Below the pieces are notes generated by a model. That model had not been told where the DNA came from. It did no database searches and worked only from the letters and a program-made list of their open reading frames with translations. 64,000 bases of DNA from Mesorhizobium sp. (lineage in GTDB: Bacteria > Pseudomonadota > Alphaproteobacteria > Rhizobiales > Rhizobiaceae): contig SAQE01000012.1 in assembly GCA_004020545.1 (NCBI GenBank), positions 1 to 64,000 on the forward strand, written 5' to 3'. The stretch's first letter is position 1, and the number at the start of each line of letters is the position of its first letter. The position numbers and the translations under genes were made by a program. Shown here piece after piece: positions 53,093-61,450 of this stretch.

Positions 53093-54664
53093 TTGAGCCG
53101 TTGGATCGAGAACGCTTTGACCACCAACCCTCTCCTCGACGCCTCCGGCGTGGCGAAGAACTACGGCGCTGTCGCCGCGCTGCGCAACGCCTCGCTTTCG
53201 GTGCTGCCGGGCGAGGTCCATGCGCTGATGGGCGCCAATGGCGCCGGCAAGTCGACACTGGTGAAGATCCTGACCGGCGCCATCCAGGCGGACGCCGGCC
53301 GCGTCCTGATCCGTGGCGAGGCCCGCGATGTCCGCTCTCCGGCCGCCGCGCGCCGCGCCGGTCTGTTGCCGGTCTACCAGGAGCCGGCGCTGATCCCCGA
53401 TCTCGATGTCCTTTCCAATTTGCGGCTGACCGGCACGCCTGTCGAGCCGTTCCGCGCGTGGGTGCGCGAGCTCGGCATCCCCAATCTCGATATACGCGAG
53501 ACCGCGCGTGACATTCCACTCGCCGTGCTGCGCGTGCTGGACCTTGCATGCGCGCTCGCCGTCGAACCCGACGTGCTGCTGCTTGACGAGATGACCGCGG
53601 CGCTGCCCGCCAACCTCGCCGAAAAGGTGCTGGAAGTCGTGCGCCGCCAGGGCGACAGCGGCCGCTCGGTCATCTTCATCTCGCACCGTTTCGTCGAAAT
53701 CTCCGCGCTCTGCGACCGCGCCACGGTGCTGCGCGACGGCGCCACCGTCGGCGTCGTCGACATCGAGCCGGGCGTCGAGGAAAAGATCGTCGAGATGATG
53801 CTCGGCGCCCGCATCGAGAAGGTCAGCGTCGCCGCCGCGCGTGTGGCAAGCCAGGCTGCCGCCGCGCAAGACAGCCGCCCTCGGCTTGTCGTACGCAACC
53901 TGCAGCTCGGCACCAAGCTCAACGACGTGTCCTTCGATCTCGCCAATGGCGAGGTGGCCGGCGTCGTCGCGCTCGAGGGCCAGGGCCAGGACGAGCTCTT
54001 CGCCGCGCTTGCCGGCTCCATCCGGCCGGGCGGCGGCACGATCGCCGTCGACGGCTCGCCGGTACAATTCTCGCATCCGAGCGATGCCATCCAGGCCGGC
54101 ATCGCCTATGTGCCCGGCGACCGTACCGAAGCGCTCGCCATGCAGCGCTCTGTACGCGAGAACATCGCGCTTCCTTTCAGCGCAGCGCTCCGCAAATGGG
54201 GGCCGATCCGGGTGCGCAGAGAGCACATGGTCGTCTCCAGCGCCATCGCCCGGCTGCAGATCGACACTCGCGCGCAAAGCGAGGTGCAGCGCCTTTCCGG
54301 CGGCAACCAGCAGAAGGTGACCATCGCCCGCTGGATCGCGGCCGACGCCCGCACCATCCTCTGCTTCGACCCGACGCGCGGCATCGATGTCGGCACCAAG
54401 CAGGAGATCTACAAATTGCTGCGCGAGCTCGCAGGCCTCGGCAAGTCGGTTCTGTTCTACACATCCGAGCTGGAGGAGGTGCAGCGTGTCTGCGACCGCG
54501 TCATCGTCATCTTCGGCGGCCGTGTCGTCGACACGCTCCCGGTCGAGCTGGCCGACGAGCCGGCGTTGATGCGGGCCGCCTACGGCCTGCCGCGCGGCGC
54601 TAGGGAGGATGTCGGCTTCCTCGCCGATGTCAGGCCTGCCTCCGATGCGGAGGCCGCGCCATGA
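53093..54664 (+). CDS. Sugar ABC transporter ATP-binding protein (double NBD)
   Basis: This is a tandem ATPase of 523 residues from the TTG at 53093. NBD1 has Walker A GANGAGKST and Walker B LLLDEMTAALP, but no signature: the place is taken by DIPLAVLRVLDLACALA. NBD2 has RLSGGNQQKVTIARW and CFDPTRGIDVG. The start is uncertain; TTG codons at 53093 and 53116 are candidates with weak sites. Its stop overlaps the first permease. Confidence 0.9.
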   Translation: MSRWIENALTTNPLLDASGVAKNYGAVAALRNASLSVLPGEVHALMGANGAGKSTLVKILTGAIQADAGRVLIRGEARDVRSPAAARRAGLLPVYQEPALIPDLDVLSNLRLTGTPVEPFRAWVRELGIPNLDIRETARDIPLAVLRVLDLACALAVEPDVLLLDEMTAALPANLAEKVLEVVRRQGDSGRSVIFISHRFVEISALCDRATVLRDGATVGVVDIEPGVEEKIVEMMLGARIEKVSVAAARVASQAAAAQDSRPRLVVRNLQLGTKLNDVSFDLANGEVAGVVALEGQGQDELFAALAGSIRPGGGTIAVDGSPVQFSHPSDAIQAGIAYVPGDRTEALAMQRSVRENIALPFSAALRKWGPIRVRREHMVVSSAIARLQIDTRAQSEVQRLSGGNQQKVTIARWIAADARTILCFDPTRGIDVGTKQEIYKLLRELAGLGKSVLFYTSELEEVQRVCDRVIVIFGGRVVDTLPVELADEPALMRAAYGLPRGAREDVGFLADVRPASDAEAAP

Positions 54665-55647
54665 TGCGCTTCCTGCGCCGCCAGGGCTGGGTCGCCGGCC
54701 TGCTCGCTTTGCTCTTCTTCCTGTTCGTCGTCACGAAACTAATCCAGCCGGGTTATGGCAGCGGCGACTTCGGCTCGCTCGCGCGGGCAGTTTTGCCTTA
54801 TGCCTTCGCCGTCGCCGCCCAGACCGTCGTCGTCATTGCCGGTGGCATCGACCTCTCGGTTGCCGCCATGATGGCGCTGACCAGCGTCACCGCCGCCTCT
54901 ATGATGAACGGCGCCAGCGAGGAATATGCGTACTTCGTGGTGCCTTTCGTGCTTGCCATGGGGTTGGCGCTCGGGGCGCTGAACGGGTTGCTCATCGTCG
55001 TCACCCGCGTTCCGGATATCGTCGTCACCTTGGCCACTTTGTTCGTGCTGCAGGGCGCGGCGCTTCTGGTGCTCGAGGCGCCCGGCGGCGCCGCCGCCGA
55101 ATGGCTGAAGGCAAGCATTGTCGGCACCATGCCGATACCCGGCCTGCCGGATTGGGCCCAGGCCTGGGTTCCGAAGGCGTTGGTGCTGCTTGCCGTCTGC
55201 CTAGGCATTGTCTGGATTCCGCTCAGGCGCTCGCGCCTCGGGCTTTCCATCTACGCCATCGGCAGCGATGAGCTCGCCGCCTTCCGCAGCGGCGTGCCGG
55301 TGGCGCGCACCAGGATCGTCGCCTACGCGCTCTCCGGCCTGTTCGCGGCGCTCGGCGGGCTCTCGCTCACCATCAGCACCGGCATCGGCGCGCCGATCCC
55401 CGGTCCCTATCTGCTCGCCAGCGTCGCGGCGGTGGTGCTGGGCGGCGTCGCGCTCGGCGGCGGCAAGGGCGGGCTGCTCGGGCCGATCATTGCCGTCTTC
55501 GTGCTCAGGCTGGTGCGTACCGACCTCACGCTGCTGGCCATCGATCCCAATGTCACCGCCATCATCGAGGGTGCGATCATGGTCGCCGTGGTGATGTTCG
55601 GCGCCTTCATCACCATCCGGGGCCGCCCGGCGGGAGCAACGCCATGA
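54661..55647 (+). CDS. Sugar ABC transporter permease 1
   Basis: This 328-residue RbsC-like inner-membrane permease has GGIDLSVAAMMALTSV and GGVALGGGKGGLLGPIIAVFVLRL and about eight to ten membrane segments. The start overlaps the ATPase stop (ATGA) and the stop overlaps the next permease. It probably forms a heterodimer with the gene at 55644. Confidence 0.92.
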   Translation: MMRFLRRQGWVAGLLALLFFLFVVTKLIQPGYGSGDFGSLARAVLPYAFAVAAQTVVVIAGGIDLSVAAMMALTSVTAASMMNGASEEYAYFVVPFVLAMGLALGALNGLLIVVTRVPDIVVTLATLFVLQGAALLVLEAPGGAAAEWLKASIVGTMPIPGLPDWAQAWVPKALVLLAVCLGIVWIPLRRSRLGLSIYAIGSDELAAFRSGVPVARTRIVAYALSGLFAALGGLSLTISTGIGAPIPGPYLLASVAAVVLGGVALGGGKGGLLGPIIAVFVLRLVRTDLTLLAIDPNVTAIIEGAIMVAVVMFGAFITIRGRPAGATP

Positions 55648-56630
55648 CAAGCACCGCGACGATGCCCCAGCCGGCCTCGTTCGGCCGCCGCCTCAAACGC
55701 TTCATGGCGGACCGGCCGCTCATACCGCTGATCATCCTGCTCGTCATCCTGGTGTTGATCCTGCAGGTCCTTCGCCCCGGCATCGTCAACGAGCGCTGGA
55801 TCGCCAACACCGCGAAATTCGCCATCCCGCTGGCGATCCTCGCCGGCTGCCAGACCATGACCATGCTCACCAGCGGCATCGACCTTTCCGTCGGTACGGT
55901 GGCGACGATGAGCGCCTTCATCATGGCGACCCAGATCGTCAATCAGGACCCGACGGTGGCCTTCATCCTCGCCATGTTGCCGGCGGTGCTGATCGGCCTT
56001 GTCAACGGCATCGGCGTCGGCGTCTTTCGCGTCCATCCGCTGATCATGACGCTGGGCACCAGCCTGATCGGCACCGGCTTCCTGCAGGTCTACCAGCGCA
56101 CCGTCATCGCCTCCGGCGCCAGGATCCCGGATTTCCTCAACTGGCTGGGCACCGGCCTCACCTATGGCTTCCCCAACGCGCTTTTCCTGTTCGTGCCGGT
56201 GGCGGTGCTGATCGTCTTCACGCTCAACCGCACCGGCTTCGGCCGCCTGCTCTACGCCGTCGGCGACAATGAGCGCGCGGCGCGCCTCTCCGGCGTCCGC
56301 TACTGGCAGGTGATCACGGCGCTCTACGTCATCTCCAGCCTGCTCGCCGGCATCACTGGCCTGCTCTATATCGGTCTGATCAAGGCGCCTTCGCTGTCGC
56401 TCGCCGAGCCGCTGGTGCTGCCTTCGGTGGCCGCCGCCGTCATTGGCGGCACCTCGATCTTCGGCGGCCGCGGCGGCTATACCGGCACCATAGTCGGCGC
56501 GCTGATCCTGACCGTGCTGACGACGCTGCTCACCATCCTGCACATGCCCGAAGGCGGCCGCCGCATCCTCTTCGGCTTCATCGTGCTGTTCGTGACCGCG
56601 GCTTATCTGAGGATCATCGAGGATCGGTAG
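55644..56630 (+). CDS. Sugar ABC transporter permease 2
   Basis: This 328-residue RbsC-like permease has SGIDLSVGTVATMSAFI and GGTSIFGGRGGYTGTIVGALIL. It overlaps the first permease by four bases and ends the operon. It differs enough from permease 1 to be a separate subunit rather than a fresh duplicate. Confidence 0.92.
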   Translation: MTSTATMPQPASFGRRLKRFMADRPLIPLIILLVILVLILQVLRPGIVNERWIANTAKFAIPLAILAGCQTMTMLTSGIDLSVGTVATMSAFIMATQIVNQDPTVAFILAMLPAVLIGLVNGIGVGVFRVHPLIMTLGTSLIGTGFLQVYQRTVIASGARIPDFLNWLGTGLTYGFPNALFLFVPVAVLIVFTLNRTGFGRLLYAVGDNERAARLSGVRYWQVITALYVISSLLAGITGLLYIGLIKAPSLSLAEPLVLPSVAAAVIGGTSIFGGRGGYTGTIVGALILTVLTTLLTILHMPEGGRRILFGFIVLFVTAAYLRIIEDR

Positions 56631-56697
56631 GAAACGCAAGCTTCGTCGGGGCAAGCGCGCGGGCTGCGACGCTATTGCGCCCTGGCGTGCATTGCTG

Positions 56698-56735
56698 GCG
56701 CACGACGGGAACACTATAGGTGTTCCATCGTGCGC
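56698..56735. promoter_or_regulatory. Long dyad covering the fnrN start codon
   Basis: Inner arms GGAACAC (56708-56714) and GTGTTCC (56720-56726) surround TATAG. Outer arms GCGCACGA (56698-56705) and TCGTGCGC (56728-56735) extend the stem with a 2/1-base bulge. The GTG start at 56730 lies in the outer arm. It may be an operator, an mRNA hairpin that hides the start, or the terminator of the ABC operon. Confidence 0.6.
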
Positions 56736-57452
56736 GAAGACATTCACACGACGGGCATTCCGGTTCTCTGCGCTTCATGCGAAGCGCGGCATCGCGGCAT
56801 TTGCGGCGCGCTCGGCCCCGACCAGCTCCTGGCCCTTTCCAAATCGACGATGCGGCACAAGGCCGACGCCGGCAAGGAACTGGTGAGCGATTCCAGGAGC
56901 GTCGAGCGCTTCTCCAACGTGCTCTCGGGCGTCGTAAAGCTTACCAAGACGCTTTCCGACGGCCGCCAGCAGATCGTCGGCCTGCAGTTCGCCCCGGATT
57001 TCCTCGGCAGGCCGTTCCAGGCCGAGAGCTCGCTGACCGCCGAGGCCGCGACCGAGGTCGAGCTGTGCTCGTTCCCGCGCCAGGCGCTGGAGCGATTGAT
57101 GAAGGAGCAGCCGGATCTCGAGCATCGCCTGCTCGAGCAGAAGCTGCGCGAGCTCGACCAGGCACGCGACTGGATGGTGGCGCTCGGCCGCAAGACCGCA
57201 GCCGAGAAGATCGCGAGCTTCCTTTTGATGATCGCGCGCAACATCGATCCCGGAGCCGGACCGGAGCGCCGGCGCGCCGCTTTCGAACTGCCGCTATCGC
57301 GCGCCGAGATCGCGGATTTTCTCGGCCTTACCATTGAGACGGTAAGTCGGCAGATCACGCGCCTGCGGGGCGAAAGCGTGATCCGGATCGAGAACAACCG
57401 TCACGTGATCGTCGACGACATCGGGCGACTGGCCGCACGGGCCGGAGACTGA
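56730..57452 (+). CDS. FNR-type (FnrN/FnrL) Crp-family oxygen regulator
   Basis: This 240-residue global regulator has the oxygen-sensing cysteines C14, C17 and C25 (CASCEARHRGIC) plus C113 (ELCSFPR), the four ligands of the [4Fe-4S] cluster. A cAMP-like beta-roll and the C-terminal helix-turn-helix EIADFLGLTIETVSRQITRLR follow. It binds TTGA-N6-TCAA when anaerobic. The start is a GTG; no ATG fits upstream. It probably controls the eleven boxes seen in this window. No such box precedes its own gene. Confidence 0.93.
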   Translation: MREDIHTTGIPVLCASCEARHRGICGALGPDQLLALSKSTMRHKADAGKELVSDSRSVERFSNVLSGVVKLTKTLSDGRQQIVGLQFAPDFLGRPFQAESSLTAEAATEVELCSFPRQALERLMKEQPDLEHRLLEQKLRELDQARDWMVALGRKTAAEKIASFLLMIARNIDPGAGPERRRAAFELPLSRAEIADFLGLTIETVSRQITRLRGESVIRIENNRHVIVDDIGRLAARAGD

Positions 57453-57482
57453 TCCCCCCGCGGCTCAGTACGGCAAGCCGCG

Positions 57483-57950
57483 TCACGCACCTTCCTTTGA
57501 ATTGCCTTTGCAGGCCTCAACGACCGCGGGCAGCACATGGTCGCGCTCGAAGGCGATGTGGCGGCGCGTCGATTCGAAAAACGCGCGTAGCATGTAGCCG
57601 AAGGCTTCGGGGTTCTCGATGGGCCGGCCATGGCCGTAGGCAAGCAACGCCTCGCTGAGGTCCGTCGCCGCGCTCTCGTCCTCCAGATGCTCGAGCTTGA
57701 GCCTCGCCACGATCTCGTCCCCGCCTGTCCGCCGCGCGAAAGCGGGGAAGACGACCTCCTCCTCGAAGCGGTGGCACTGGCGCAGAAGCGGCAAGAGGTC
57801 GGCCGCCACGGCGAGGCACTGGAGTCGGTCGACGCGCGACGGCAGATCGTCGGCGATGCCTTCAAGCATGTGGCAGAGCGCCAGCAGATGCAAATGCGCC
57901 CGCTTCATGTCCGCCGGGCTGCTGAACGGCTCGTGGTTTGCACCCGTCAT
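57483..57950 (-). CDS. Hemerythrin HHE-domain protein
   Basis: This 155-residue cytoplasmic four-helix protein has candidate di-iron ligands at H27, H60, E64, H88, H131, E135 and H138 (CHRFEEE, LEHLEDE, RRHIAFERDH). It probably binds oxygen or NO, or senses iron or redox state. GGAGGAG precedes the ATG at 57950. It follows a 37-codon ORF and an FNR box, which places it in the low-oxygen regulon. Confidence 0.88.
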   Translation of the reverse strand: MTGANHEPFSSPADMKRAHLHLLALCHMLEGIADDLPSRVDRLQCLAVAADLLPLLRQCHRFEEEVVFPAFARRTGGDEIVARLKLEHLEDESAATDLSEALLAYGHGRPIENPEAFGYMLRAFFESTRRHIAFERDHVLPAVVEACKGNSKEGA

Positions 57951-57975
57951 GATGGCTCCTCCGCCAAGGCCGGGC

Positions 57976-58089
57976 TCACGGGGTGGGCAAGGCAACGGTG
58001 CCTTCAGCGAGCTCTTCGCGAACGGTGCGCGGCTTGCTCCACAGCGCGAATCGCGGCCGGGACAAGTCAACGAGCAGAACGTCGGGCAT
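57976..58089 (-). CDS. Very short ORF (37 residues) in the hemerythrin operon
   Basis: The frame reads MPDVLLVDLSRPRFALWSKP and then a basic-acidic tail ending VALPTP. An AGGA site lies eight bases before the ATG, the hemerythrin gene follows 26 bp later, and an FNR-type box is centred 58 bp upstream. Coding is supported by the ribosome site and operon position rather than homology. Confidence 0.55.
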   Translation of the reverse strand: MPDVLLVDLSRPRFALWSKPRTVREELAEGTVALPTP

Positions 58090-58140
58090 GGTAGGTATCC
58101 TTTGAGATATGTTTCATAACGCCGTGACGGTCGTCGTGAG

Positions 58141-58154
58141 TTGACGTGGATCAA
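58141..58154. promoter_or_regulatory. FNR/FixK-type box between the hemerythrin operon and cydDC
   Basis: TTGACGTGGATCAA matches TTGA-N6-TCAA. It is centred 42 bp upstream of the cydD ATG and 58 bp upstream of the short minus-strand ORF, so it could serve both directions. Confidence 0.75.
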
Positions 58155-58189
58155 CCCGTTCTGCCGCTGCGCGTGCCAACAAATGCGGC

Positions 58190-59794
58190 ATGAAAAAGCT
58201 GTCTGCCCCGCCCCAACGTCCCGATCCCGCCGCATCGCTCGCCTTTCAGGCTCTGACCGCCGCTGAGCGGCTGGCAAAATCCGGATTGCGCGGCCTGCTC
58301 ATCTGGCAGATTGCGCGCACCGCGCTGCGGCTCGGCTTCGCCGCGACGGCGGCGATGCTCGCGGGACGGCTCGTGATGGGCGGTGCCGTCGATCCGGGGC
58401 TCACTGCAGCGACGATTGTTCTTTTGGCGGCCTCCTGCCTCGCCGGCCTTGCCGCCGATAGAGTGCAGGCTTCCGCGGAAAACACTGTGTCGACCGGCCT
58501 GCGCGGGTCGGCGGGCGACCGGCTGAACGAAATGCCGGCGAGGCTTCTGCAATCGCTCCCGGTCGGCAGCGTCATCGTCTCCATGCAGCGTCATCCGGAG
58601 CAGGTGGCGGCACTGGTCGTGGGCCACCGTGCCGCCACGGCTATGATGGCGGCAGGCCCGCTGCTGGCGGCGGGAGCGCTGGGCTTCGTCTCCTGGCAGG
58701 CGGCGCTGCTGATCGCCGGCCTGACGCCGGTCATGATCCTGTTCTTCGCGCTGGTGGGCAAGGCCATGCGCCGGCGCGCCGACGCGCAGGAACGCGCGTT
58801 TGGACGGCTGGCCGACCAGTTCGCTGACCGTATCCGCACGTTGCCCACGACCCTGGCGAACCACGCAACGGCAGGGGAAGCGGCGAAGCTTGCCCGGCGT
58901 CTCGATACCTATGCCGGCAAGACGATCGGCCTGCTGCGCATCGCCTTCGTGAATGCCGGCATCATCGATTTCTTCGCCTCGCTGTCGATCGCCATCCTGG
59001 CCGTCTTCCTCGGTCTCGGACATCTGAAGCTCGCGACAATCCCGGGCTTTTCCAATCTCGAGCTCTGGCAAAGCCTGTTCATCCTGATGATCGCGCCGGA
59101 ATTTTTCGCGCCGTTCAGGCGCTTTTCCGAACAGTACCACGCCAAGGCGGAAGGGCTGGCGGCGGCCGCGGCGCTCGATCGCCTGCTCGGCGCCGAACCG
59201 GTTGCGGCGAAGACCTTGCCGTCGCTCGAGCGCCTGCGCCTGACGCTGCCTGCAAAAGGCCTTGTCGCCATTGTCGGCCCAAGCGGATCGGGCAAGTCGA
59301 CATTGCTGCGCCGTCTCGCCGGCCTGGAACACGGCGGAATGCAGGGCGCTCAACCGCTCGCCGGCACAGGGATCGCCTGGGTTTCGACCGACAGCTACGT
59401 GCCCGAGGGGACCCTCGGTGAGGCCATCGCCTGGAATGCCGTCGCCGTGACCCGGGACCGGCTGGAAGACTCCGCCCGAGCGATCGGGCTGCTCGACGAC
59501 GCGCTCTTGCCGGGCGGCCTCGATGCCAGGCTCGACAAGGGCGGGGCCAACCTTTCGGGAGGCCAGCGGCTTCGCATCGCAGTCGCCCGCGCAACACTCG
59601 CCGGACGCGCCGTGCTGGCCGACGAGCCGACGGCGAAGCTCGACCGTGAGACAGCCGAAGCCGTGCGCAGAACGCTGCTTGCGATTTCACGGTCGCGACT
59701 GGTCGTCTTGGCCACCCATGACCGCGATTTGGCCGCGGCCGCGGATATTACGGTCGATCTCACCCAAGGCGACGCCGTCGAGGTGGCGGCATGA
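58190..59794 (+). CDS. cydD: Thiol reductant ABC exporter subunit CydD
   Basis: This is a 534-residue half-transporter with six membrane segments, then an ATPase domain: Walker A GPSGSGKSTLL, signature ANLSGGQRLRIAVARA, Walker B VLADEPTAKLD. With CydC it exports cysteine/glutathione to the periplasm, which is needed to assemble cytochrome bd. It has an FNR box upstream. No cydAB lies in the window. Confidence 0.92.
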   Translation: MKKLSAPPQRPDPAASLAFQALTAAERLAKSGLRGLLIWQIARTALRLGFAATAAMLAGRLVMGGAVDPGLTAATIVLLAASCLAGLAADRVQASAENTVSTGLRGSAGDRLNEMPARLLQSLPVGSVIVSMQRHPEQVAALVVGHRAATAMMAAGPLLAAGALGFVSWQAALLIAGLTPVMILFFALVGKAMRRRADAQERAFGRLADQFADRIRTLPTTLANHATAGEAAKLARRLDTYAGKTIGLLRIAFVNAGIIDFFASLSIAILAVFLGLGHLKLATIPGFSNLELWQSLFILMIAPEFFAPFRRFSEQYHAKAEGLAAAAALDRLLGAEPVAAKTLPSLERLRLTLPAKGLVAIVGPSGSGKSTLLRRLAGLEHGGMQGAQPLAGTGIAWVSTDSYVPEGTLGEAIAWNAVAVTRDRLEDSARAIGLLDDALLPGGLDARLDKGGANLSGGQRLRIAVARATLAGRAVLADEPTAKLDRETAEAVRRTLLAISRSRLVVLATHDRDLAAAADITVDLTQGDAVEVAA

Positions 59795-61395
59795 ACATCT
59801 CATTCCAGTCCTCCCAATCCTCGAGCCGAACGTCGTGGCGACTGGCGACCGGCTTCGCGTTCGCGGCGCTTTTCTGCGCCATACTGCTCGGCGGCGTTTC
59901 CGCATGGCTGCTGGGCTCGGTGGCGATCGCCGGCCTCTCGGCAGCGGCCTTGACCTTCAACTTTCACATGCCGGCGGCCTTCATCAGGCTGTTCGCTATC
60001 GGCCGCACGGCGGCCCGCTACGGTGAGCGCCTGACGGGTCACCGGGCGGCGCTCGCGGACCAGGTTGCGCATCGCGTCGAGCTCTTCGCCGCGATGGCGG
60101 CGGCGCCCGCCGTGCGCCGGGCAGGATGGCAGCTCGGCGATGACGCCCGTCTTGCCGACTATCTCGACGACGTCGAGGACCTCGACTACGCCCGGCTGCG
60201 CGCCGGACTGCCGGCGCTGACGCTCGCATGCGGCCTCGCCGCCCTGATTGCCGGGTCGGCGGTGCTCGCGCCGCTGTCTCTTTTGCCGATCGTCCTCGTG
60301 CTGCTCGCCATCCTGTTCGTGGGGAATCGGGTGGCCAAGGCTGGCGCCATGGCATGGGACCGCGCCAGGTCGCTGCGCCGCGGGGGCGCAAGCCGGCTTG
60401 GAGCAGCCATGGCGTCAGCCGTTCCGCTCAAGGCTGAGTGCGCGTGGAACCGTGAGTGCGTTGCCGCGCTCGCCGCGCTCTCCAGCGCCGACGGCGAATT
60501 GCTTGCGCTCCGTCGGCTTCAGGCCCGGCTGGATATGATCGGCGCGGCCTTCGGCCCGGTCGCAGGCATCAGCGTCATGGCTGCGGCCTGGCATCCAGGG
60601 CGGCAAGGCCCTGAGCTTCTATTGCCCATGCTGCTTGCCTTCTCCTGGCTGGCACTGGGCGAAGCCGTGAATGGCGCATCGCGCATGCTCGTGGCCGTGC
60701 TGCGCCGCAACGCGGCACGGGCCGAGATCGATCAGTGGACGAGAGACGCTTCGGATGGCAGGCGTGTGTCCACGCTGCAGTCGATCGAGCCGCGCCTGCT
60801 GCTCCACGGCGGGCTGCAGCGCCGCGCGCCCGACGGACGGGCGATCGGAACGCTGGTCGCTCTGCTCTTCGAAAGGGGTCGGCCGACGATGCTCGCCGGG
60901 GCAAGCGGTTCGGGCAAGACCAGCCTGCTCAAGCAGATAGCAGGCTGGATCGGCGAGGATGGTTTTGCCGCGGACGACCGCATCCTGTCCGCAAGCGAGC
61001 GGCGGGCGCTGGCGGCACTCGTCCTGCACGACGCGGTCATCCTGGAAGACACCGTCCGCGCCAACCTCTCTGCCGCCGGCGTCCCGGACGCCGCGCTCTG
61101 GCGCGCGCTCGAAGCCGTCGAGATGGACGGCCGCGTCCGCGAGGCCGGCGGGCTTGACGCCTGGATCAGGCAGGACAGGTTCTCGCTGGGCGAGGTGCAG
61201 CGCATCAATCTCGCGCGCGCCTGGCTGTCGTCGCGGCCGCTCGTTCTGCTCGACGAGCCGACGGAGCATCTCGACGACGAGCAGGGCCAGCGCATTCTTG
61301 AGCGGCTGCTCGCCCACCTCGATGACCGGATCGTCGTCGTCTCCACCCATCGCACGCCGCTTCGCGACGCCCGCATCATCGAGTTGCAGGCATGA
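59791..61395 (+). CDS. cydC: Thiol reductant ABC exporter subunit CydC
   Basis: This 534-residue partner half-transporter overlaps cydD by four bases. Walker A ASGSGKTSLL and Walker B LVLLDEPTEHLD are intact, but the signature is FSLGEVQRINLARAW instead of LSGGQ, so ATP hydrolysis may be asymmetric. The membrane part covers about residues 20-320. It acts in the inner membrane with CydD. Confidence 0.9.
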   Translation: MNISFQSSQSSSRTSWRLATGFAFAALFCAILLGGVSAWLLGSVAIAGLSAAALTFNFHMPAAFIRLFAIGRTAARYGERLTGHRAALADQVAHRVELFAAMAAAPAVRRAGWQLGDDARLADYLDDVEDLDYARLRAGLPALTLACGLAALIAGSAVLAPLSLLPIVLVLLAILFVGNRVAKAGAMAWDRARSLRRGGASRLGAAMASAVPLKAECAWNRECVAALAALSSADGELLALRRLQARLDMIGAAFGPVAGISVMAAAWHPGRQGPELLLPMLLAFSWLALGEAVNGASRMLVAVLRRNAARAEIDQWTRDASDGRRVSTLQSIEPRLLLHGGLQRRAPDGRAIGTLVALLFERGRPTMLAGASGSGKTSLLKQIAGWIGEDGFAADDRILSASERRALAALVLHDAVILEDTVRANLSAAGVPDAALWRALEAVEMDGRVREAGGLDAWIRQDRFSLGEVQRINLARAWLSSRPLVLLDEPTEHLDDEQGQRILERLLAHLDDRIVVVSTHRTPLRDARIIELQA

Positions 61396-61450
61396 ATGCC
61401 ATGCCGAGCCACCGGTCTATCGAAGCTCAGATCGGTTCAACCTCGGCTCG

